Assembly: GCA_016285335.1 (NCBI GenBank)
Contig: JAEEQO010000079.1
Coordinates: 1-12,030 of the forward strand
Length of the DNA stretch: 12,030 bases
Source of the DNA: Victivallales bacterium
Lineage (GTDB): Bacteria > Verrucomicrobiota > Lentisphaeria > Victivallales > UBA1829
Reading direction: 5' to 3'
The notes beneath the pieces were generated by a model. It did no database searches and had not been told where the DNA came from. It saw only the letters and a program-made list of their open reading frames with translations. Position 1 is the first letter of the stretch; the number at the start of each line of letters is the position of its first letter. A program made the translations under genes and the position numbers. This document shows positions 7,491-12,030 of this stretch, piece by piece.

Positions 7491-8308
7491 TTCGAGGCGC
7501 CCTCCTCTTCCGCCGCCGCGGTCGTCTTCAGCGTCGCCTTCGCGTCCGCCGCCATCTTGTCCTGCGGGAGCTCGCCGAACCCGGACAGCGGGCCCGTAAG
7601 CTCGTCGACGGAGTCGGTCGGCTTCGTCTGCACGATGCGGCCGTCGCGGAGCCGGATGACCTTGTCGTAATGCGGCTCGAACATCGGGTTGTGCGTGACC
7701 ATGATGATCGTCACGTTCTGCTCCTTGTTGATGCGGTGGAAAAGCGCCATGATCTCGTTGCCGGTCTTCTCGTCGAGGTTGCCGGTCGGTTCGTCGGCGA
7801 GCAGGAACGCCGGATCGTTGCAGAGCGACCGCGCCACGGCCACGCGCTGGCATTCGCCGCCGGAAAGCTGCGTGGGACGGTGCCCGAGGCGGTGTCCGAG
7901 CCCGACGACTTTGGCGAGCTCCAGGGCGCGCGCCCGGCGGATGCGCGGCGAAACGCGCTTGTAGATCATCGGCACCTCGATGTTCTGTTCGATGGTGAGG
8001 TACGGGAACAGGTTGAAACTCTGGAAGATGAACCCGATGCGGATGTTGCGGACCGTGGCTTGCGCGCTGTCCGACAGCGTCGCCACGTTCACTTTCTCCA
8101 GGAAATAATCGCCGGACGTCGGCACGTCGAGCATGCCGAGGATGTTCAGCATCGTCGATTTGCCGCTGCCGGACGTGCCCACGATACCGACGAACTGCCC
8201 GCGCTGGATGGAGAACGAGATCCCCTTCAGCACATGCACGGCGGCCGGAGTGCCCGGATTGTACGTCTTGCGGATGTCCCGCAGCTGCACCACCACGTCG
8301 TCGTTCAT
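7487..8308 (-). CDS. ABC ATPase of the MacB/LolD type
   Basis: This 273-residue cytoplasmic ATPase powers the permease encoded just downstream. All motifs are canonical: Walker A GTSGSGKST (44-52), Q-loop FIFQSFNLFPYLT with Q96, signature LSGGECQR (from 148), Walker B FLLADEPTGNLD with E173, and switch H206 in MVTHN. The Q-loop and DEPTGNLD wording are typical of the MacB/LolD/FtsE subfamily. A polar, Ala/Glu-rich tail of about 40 residues follows the core. The ATG has GGAG 6 nt upstream and lies 16 nt after the adaptor stop. LolD of a lipoprotein-release system is the main alternative, but the adaptor and secretin genes in the same operon argue for a MacAB-type exporter. Confidence 0.95.
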   Translation of the reverse strand: MNDDVVVQLRDIRKTYNPGTPAAVHVLKGISFSIQRGQFVGIVGTSGSGKSTMLNILGMLDVPTSGDYFLEKVNVATLSDSAQATVRNIRIGFIFQSFNLFPYLTIEQNIEVPMIYKRVSPRIRRARALELAKVVGLGHRLGHRPTQLSGGECQRVAVARSLCNDPAFLLADEPTGNLDEKTGNEIMALFHRINKEQNVTIIMVTHNPMFEPHYDKVIRLRDGRIVQTKPTDSVDELTGPLSGFGELPQDKMAADAKATLKTTAAAEEEGASK

Positions 8309-8324
8309 CGAAAACTCCGGGCGC

Positions 8325-9836
8325 TCACTGGTCCGACTGCTTCTTCTGGTACGGACGGTACAGGTACACCACGTCGCCGTCTTTCAGCCCCTCCGTGATG
8401 CGGACCGACGTGTCGTTGGATTCGTCGATGGTGACCGCGACTTCCTCGGGGGTGCCGTTCCGGTTCACGAAGACGAAGAACCCCTTGTCGTTCTCGAAGA
8501 CGGCCTCCATCGGCACGGAGATCACGTCGTGAAGGACGCTTGATACGATCTCCACGATCACGGACATGCCGTTCACGAGCTGCGGGTCCTGCACCTCGAG
8601 CGCGATGCGCGAAGGATAGATTTTCGGGGACGTCTCGTCCCAGTACATCTGGTTGACCGGCAGCGTGGCGATCTCGGTGATCTGGCCCTTGATCTTGAGC
8701 GTGGTGATGGCTTCCGGCGTGATGATCGCCTGGTTGCCGACCGTGACTTTCGAGCGGAACGCCTCCGGCAGATCGAAATTGACCATCAGGTTCGTCATTT
8801 CCGGGATCGTGAGCAGGATCTCGCCCTTGCGGACCTCGAGGCCCGGCTTGATGTCCTCGCCGCCCCAGCGGCGGTCCGGGTCGCCGTAGATCACGATGCC
8901 GTCCGTCGGCGCGGTGAGCTTCATCATGGGCAGATAGGATTCGTAGCGTTCGAGCGTGGCGGCCTGGCGGCGGGAGTTCGCGCGGAGGTTGTCGACGCGC
9001 TTCTTGGCCTGGACGAGGGCAGAGGAGGTGGAGATGCGCGCCTGTTCGAGGTTGAGGCGTGCCTGTTCCACGGAATTGTTCAGGCTCATGAGCTTGATCG
9101 GGTCATCGTAATGTTTGAAGCTCTTTCCCTCGATCTCCGCCTGGTTCAGTGAATTCTCGCTCGATTCGATTTTGTTCTGAAGGTTCTTCAGCTCGTTTTC
9201 ATTCGCTTTCCGCGCCGCGTCGTCCGTCACGCCGGAATGCGCGATGTCGTACTTCTTGTCCGAGTAGTTTTTCTTGGCCGAAGCAAGCGCAGCCTCCGCG
9301 TTCGCGATCGCCAGGTCGTTGCTGTCGCGCTTCTGCGAACGCGTAAGGCGGAGATACTTCCGCAGGTCGGATTCGGTCGAGCGCACGCGGTCCTCGGCCT
9401 CGCGGAGCGTGACCTCGTTCTTGCGTTCCTGGATCTTCTCGTTCTCGATGGCGATCACGAGCTCCTCTTCGGTGTTGGAGAGGGTCGTGCGCATTTCCTC
9501 GATGCGTTCGATCAGGTCGCTGTCCTCGAATTCGATCAGCACGTCGCCTTCCTTCACGGAGGTGTTCTCGTCCACCACGGTCAGGATCTGCGTCGCGAAG
9601 TTCGCCTCCAGGCCGAGCTTGTGCTTCTTGTTCGCCACGATCGTGCCGTTAAGGCGCAATCCGAGCGTCATGTCGCCCCGCGTGACGCGGTAGGTCCGGT
9701 CGGGGTCCTTCGAACCGGCGGACTTGCTGGCGGACACGTCCTTGTGCTTGTACACCCGGACGCCGTAGTACAGTCCTCCCGCCAGCAGCAGCGCCGGCAG
9801 GAGCACGAAGATGAATAGTTTCGCGGGTTTCTTCAT
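8325..9836 (-). CDS. MacA/HlyD-family periplasmic adaptor with an extra-long coiled-coil hairpin
   Basis: This 503-residue adaptor protein joins an inner-membrane pump to an outer-membrane channel. Residues 7-27 form a single N-terminal membrane anchor or uncleaved signal. The two halves of a lipoyl-like domain are near 60-105 and 306-345 (LTAPTDGIVIYGDP). Between them, about 107-303 is almost entirely heptad-like, charged helical sequence, with a likely tip near 200-206 (SGVTDD) and a second break at 239-248. A beta-barrel (about 346-440) and a membrane-proximal domain (about 441-490) complete the usual order. E. coli MacA is only 371 residues; most of the excess here lies in the hairpin. 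The start codon is 3 nt after the secretin stop, with GGAG 8 nt upstream inside the secretin end, so the two are almost certainly translated together. Confidence 0.92.
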   Translation of the reverse strand: MKKPAKLFIFVLLPALLLAGGLYYGVRVYKHKDVSASKSAGSKDPDRTYRVTRGDMTLGLRLNGTIVANKKHKLGLEANFATQILTVVDENTSVKEGDVLIEFEDSDLIERIEEMRTTLSNTEEELVIAIENEKIQERKNEVTLREAEDRVRSTESDLRKYLRLTRSQKRDSNDLAIANAEAALASAKKNYSDKKYDIAHSGVTDDAARKANENELKNLQNKIESSENSLNQAEIEGKSFKHYDDPIKLMSLNNSVEQARLNLEQARISTSSALVQAKKRVDNLRANSRRQAATLERYESYLPMMKLTAPTDGIVIYGDPDRRWGGEDIKPGLEVRKGEILLTIPEMTNLMVNFDLPEAFRSKVTVGNQAIITPEAITTLKIKGQITEIATLPVNQMYWDETSPKIYPSRIALEVQDPQLVNGMSVIVEIVSSVLHDVISVPMEAVFENDKGFFVFVNRNGTPEEVAVTIDESNDTSVRITEGLKDGDVVYLYRPYQKKQSDQ

Positions 9837-9839
9837 GGC

Positions 9840-11354
9840 TTATTCTCCGGTTTGAGCTTCCGCGGGGACCGCGGCGGGCGCGGCGGTTTCCACGGATTCG
9901 GAAGATTCGGAAGACGCGGAAGATCCGGAAGAGTCCTTGCTTTCCTTGCCGTCTTTCTCCTCCTCGTCGTCATCGCCGCCGAACAGCGTCTTGAAGGACA
10001 CGAGCGGGTTTTCGATGAATTCGTCGTTCACTCTCTCGACCGTCGTTTCGAGGCTCGGGAGTTCCTTCGAGTTGCGCATGACCTCGCCGAATTCGTTGGT
10101 CGTGCGGATCATCTCTTCCGGATCGAAGAGCACGCCGTCGGCCATGTCATTCGGGTTCAGGATGCGGACGCGGAGGAAGAAGAGCAGCTGAAGGATCTCC
10201 TTCTCGGTATATTTCGAGGTGAAGAGCTCGCCGAGGTACGGGATGTCGCTCAGGAACGGGATGCGTTCCTGCTGGAGGGAATTGCGGTTGGTGTAGAGGC
10301 CGCCCATGATGACGATCTGGCCGTCCGCGAGGCGGAGATAGGAGGAAATGCTGCGGATGGAGATCACGGGCACCTGGTAAAATCCGCTGCCGTTCGAAAT
10401 GGTCTGGTAGCTCTGGATGTTGGAGACTTCCGGCTTCACATGGAGCGTCACGTTGTCGTTGTTGACCATGAGCGGCTCCACGGTCAGCGTCACGCCGACG
10501 CGCTTGAACGTGGTGCTGGTGCTGATGCTGCCGTTCGTGATGGTCTGGGACTGGATCGGCACGTCCTGGCCGTTCGAGATCTCGGCCTCCTCGTTGCGGC
10601 CGACCACGATCACGGGCGAGGACAGGACCTTGGCGTCCAGCGCGGTCAGAAGCCACTGGAGCGCGATGTTGAAGTTGTTGTGTCCGGCGGCGAACGTCCA
10701 GTTGGTCACGGAGCCGTCGGAGGCGTTGCCGCCCAGCGGCGTGGTCTGGATGCCGCCGTAGCTCATCGTGTCGCCGTCGTACCGCTGGTTCATGCCGTCG
10801 ATCATGGAGATCGTGGTGGGGCTGTTGAACATGAACGACAGATTGCGCTGGGAGTTGTCGGAGATCAGGACTTCCACGATCTTCGCCTCGATCAGCACCT
10901 GCGGCGTCGCCACGTCGATCATCGGGAGCGTCTTCGCGATCGCCTCGATGTTTTCGCTCGCGTCGCGGATCGTCAGCAGGTTTTCCTCCACGGCGTACTC
11001 CACATAGCCCGTATCCGAGATCATCGCGTCCACGCTGTTCCGCAGCTTCGATGCAGTCACGTAGCGGCAGCGGTAGATCAGGATGCTCGTGTCGTCCGCC
11101 GTAGGCACGATCTTCAGGTACGGCGGCTCCTCTTCAACCTGGCGCGTACGCTTTTTGATCGGCTGGAACATCTCCCGCAGCTGCTGCGCCACGGAGAGCA
11201 CATTGCGTTTGCCTTCCTCGATGGATTCGGGCGTCTTCTCGACGACTACGGTGGAGTCGATTCCGGAGATCGTCTCATCTGCATAAAGCGAGGCGGCGGA
11301 GAGCGACGCCATGGCGAAGATCAGGGGAAGTGTGCGGCGGGCGATGGGCTTCAT
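9840..11354 (-). CDS. Short secretin (type II/III secretion outer-membrane channel family)
   Basis: This 504-residue protein has a Sec signal peptide (residues 1-25, probable cut after SLYA). A linker with some helix (28-85) leads to one N1/N3-like ring domain (about 88-148, ending TPQVLIEAKIVEV), and the secretin barrel domain (about 151-399). The barrel has the family ending: VPVISIRS (328-335), ADGQIVIMGGLY (343-354), IPFLSDIPYLGELF (365-378) and LLFFLRVRIL (390-399). Secretins form large multimeric gates in the outer membrane. This one has far fewer N-terminal ring domains than GspD or PilQ (usually over 600 residues). The tail is acidic and Ser-rich (about 460-504) and might bind a pilotin or the cell wall. 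It is the first gene of the operon with the adaptor and MacB-type pump. No pilus or type II assembly genes are nearby. Confidence 0.93.
   Translation of the reverse strand: MKPIARRTLPLIFAMASLSAASLYADETISGIDSTVVVEKTPESIEEGKRNVLSVAQQLREMFQPIKKRTRQVEEEPPYLKIVPTADDTSILIYRCRYVTASKLRNSVDAMISDTGYVEYAVEENLLTIRDASENIEAIAKTLPMIDVATPQVLIEAKIVEVLISDNSQRNLSFMFNSPTTISMIDGMNQRYDGDTMSYGGIQTTPLGGNASDGSVTNWTFAAGHNNFNIALQWLLTALDAKVLSSPVIVVGRNEEAEISNGQDVPIQSQTITNGSISTSTTFKRVGVTLTVEPLMVNNDNVTLHVKPEVSNIQSYQTISNGSGFYQVPVISIRSISSYLRLADGQIVIMGGLYTNRNSLQQERIPFLSDIPYLGELFTSKYTEKEILQLLFFLRVRILNPNDMADGVLFDPEEMIRTTNEFGEVMRNSKELPSLETTVERVNDEFIENPLVSFKTLFGGDDDEEEKDGKESKDSSGSSASSESSESVETAAPAAVPAEAQTGE
9895..9936 (-). repeat. 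9-bp tandem repeat in the secretin C-terminal tail
   Basis: On the + strand the unit is GAAGATTCG and close variants (GAAGACGCG, GAAGATCCG, GAAGAGTCC), about four and a half copies. In the coding frame it gives a repeated Ser-Ser-x pattern (SSGSSASSESSES). Copy-number change would keep the reading frame, so tail length could vary between strains. Confidence 0.7.
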
Positions 11355-11384
11355 GTGGGGGTGTCCTTATCGAATGGTTCGAGA

Positions 11385-11403
11385 TTGTGCGCGTGCATGC
11401 AAC
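11385..11403 (-). promoter_or_regulatory. GTTGCA-N5-GCGCACAA element upstream of the secretin operon
   Basis: GTTGCA (11403-11398), TGCAC and GCGCACAA (11392-11385) lie immediately downstream of the candidate -10 box, around the expected transcription start. The same two blocks occur in the leader of the giant solenoid gene (2289-2269). A partial copy lies about 100 bases further upstream. Possible operator; unproven. Confidence 0.35.
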
Positions 11404-11405
11404 CT

Positions 11406-11413
11406 ATAATATA
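11406..11413 (-). promoter_or_regulatory. Candidate -10 box for the secretin operon
   Basis: The minus strand reads TATATTAT here, about 55 nt upstream of the secretin ATG (11354), at the edge of an AT-rich block. No strong -35 is visible at normal spacing. A ribosome binding site AAGGA lies about 10 nt before the ATG. Position and composition are the only support. Confidence 0.4.
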
Positions 11414-11677
11414 CACCGCAAAAGCGAAAATAAAAGCGAGATTCAATAAAAAGTTAAAAATAAAATTATTCAGCTTCAAAACAATGTCGAAAATCAACTT
11501 GCGCCGCCGATGCAACTTATTCCAAGATAATATCTAGTGTTTTCATCCTTTGTCCTGTTCCATCAGCGAACGTGTACAAATTTGTCCAGCATCGCATGGA
11601 TGCCGGACGACCATCCCCTGCCCTTTTCCGCGGGAATACGACCATCAGCGCCGGAATGCCCGCCGAAACGGGGGCAT
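11414..11677. other. Intergenic region upstream of the secretin operon
   Basis: Bases 11414-11545 are AT-rich with T-tracts on the coding strand, and hold the distal GTTGCA copy. Bases 11546-11677 return to ordinary composition. I see no open frame with a ribosome binding site, no tRNA or rRNA, and no recognisable mobile-element end there. Confidence 0.5.
11499..11516 (-). promoter_or_regulatory. Partial third copy of the GTTGCA/GCGCA element
   Basis: The minus strand reads GTTGCA, six bases, then GCGCAA. It has the same orientation as the copy next to the -10 box, from which it is separated by an AT-rich spacer of about 95 bp. It may be a second binding site for the same factor, or chance. 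Confidence 0.25.
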
Positions 11678-11724
11678 AAAAAAACTCAGTTCTGAATCGG
11701 AGCCATCCTGTTACAGAACTGAGT
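11678..11724 (-). terminator. Intrinsic terminator after the partial gene at 11752-12030
   Basis: The minus strand has a perfect 11-bp stem, ACTCAGTTCTG (11724-11714) pairing with CAGAACTGAGT (11694-11684), around a 19-nt loop. It is followed directly by six T (11683-11678). It lies 28 nt after the stop codon of the upstream gene. Stem, T-tract and position all fit a Rho-independent terminator, although the loop is longer than usual. It separates the upstream transcription unit from the secretin operon. Confidence 0.8.
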
Positions 11725-11751
11725 CTTGACCGTAGTCGCTGTGCATCTGAG

Positions 11752-12030
11752 TCATAGTCGCCATCCTAAGACTGTTCGGCTCACGTGCGCAAACGCTTTC
11801 GGGATGTCTTTCATCACCCGGATGCACTGATGTTTCACCCGCTTCGTCCCCGTTTTGACGAGGTTCGACACCGTGCAGTAGAAATCACTTACCGCTTCGA
11901 TGAGCCGGTAGGCGCCAGCACGCAGACTGGCGCCGACCGAATGAATAAAACCAAAGGAATATTCCGGCATCGGCAGGGAGAAAGCGAGCGTCCCCGCTTC
12001 CAGCCTGACCGGGAAGCCGAAATATGTCCC
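11752..12030 (-). CDS. Unrecognised protein, C-terminal 92 residues (5' end outside window)
   Basis: The frame is open from the right edge of the window to TGA at 11752-11754. The residues read GTYFGFPVRLEAGTLAFSLP, then an M that is the first internal ATG (11968-11970), then EYSFGFIHSVGASLRAGAYR and a basic, probably helical tail ending HVSRTVLGWRL. The strong terminator just downstream and the same orientation as all neighbours support a real gene end. I recognise no family. Two short alternatives are a small protein starting at the internal ATG (72 residues) or a decayed gene tail. A perfect 8-bp inverted repeat (GGCGCCAG at 11911-11918 and CTGGCGCC at 11927-11934) lies inside the frame. 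Confidence 0.5.
   Translation of the reverse strand, partial: GTYFGFPVRLEAGTLAFSLPMPEYSFGFIHSVGASLRAGAYRLIEAVSDFYCTVSNLVKTGTKRVKHQCIRVMKDIPKAFAHVSRTVLGWRL

Noticed and set aside
7491..7853. N-terminal extension of the permease to 7853
   Set aside because: These residues are Arg/Pro-rich shadow of the ATPase gene. The ATG at 7490 overlaps the ATPase stop and has a GAGGAGG site.
9852..11537. 561-codon open frame on the + strand opposite the secretin
   Set aside because: Antisense of a clear secretin; the translation has the same Arg/Val/Asp/His-rich shadow composition.
11684..11724. 11-bp inverted repeat as an insertion-sequence end
   Set aside because: The T-tract directly after the stem and its place after a stop codon fit a terminator better; no transposase or target duplication is seen.
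11706..11757. 14-codon reading frame starting at an ATG overlapping the stop of the partial gene
   Set aside because: It ends inside the terminator hairpin, has no separate ribosome binding site and shows no coding features.

Overview
The window is GC-rich bacterial DNA. Every gene I can support lies on the minus strand, so the biological order runs from high to low coordinates. Diaminopimelate genes (DapA, DapF), a secretin, an FtsX/MacB-type permease and signal peptides indicate a Gram-negative cell envelope. A very large beta-solenoid protein, split MacA/MacB-type genes next to a secretin, and two TTG starts would fit a member of the PVC group such as Victivallales/Lentisphaerae. That placement is impression rather than proof, because there is no rRNA or marker gene here.

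Layout from right to left. (a) 12030-11752: the 3' end of an unrecognised gene, closed by a strong hairpin-plus-T-tract terminator at 11678-11724. (b) 11677-11355: an AT-rich upstream region with a -10-like box and two copies of a GTTGCA/GCGCA element. (c) 11354-6204: a tight four-gene operon of secretin, periplasmic adaptor with an unusually long predicted coiled coil, ABC ATPase and FtsX/MacB-type permease, followed by a probable terminator at 6136-6190. (d) 5993-2500: dapF, dapA (4-nt overlap) and a full-length ABC exporter 24 nt further on. (e) 2499-2236: an AT-rich gap carrying a TATAAT box and a third copy of the GTTGCA/GCGCA element. (f) 2235-1: the first 745 residues of a giant beta-strand-rich repeat protein that runs off the left edge.

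How they may work together. The operon in (c) looks like a MacAB-type tripartite export machine in which a secretin takes the place normally held by a TolC-family channel. The long adaptor hairpin and the short N-terminal part of the secretin are consistent with the two touching across the periplasm. DapF and DapA supply meso-diaminopimelate for peptidoglycan and lysine. The ABC exporter follows them but has a degenerate nucleotide-binding domain, and its cargo is unknown. The giant solenoid protein has no Sec signal peptide, so it is either exported by a signal-independent route or not exported. The shared upstream element is the only sequence hint that it and the secretin operon are controlled together.
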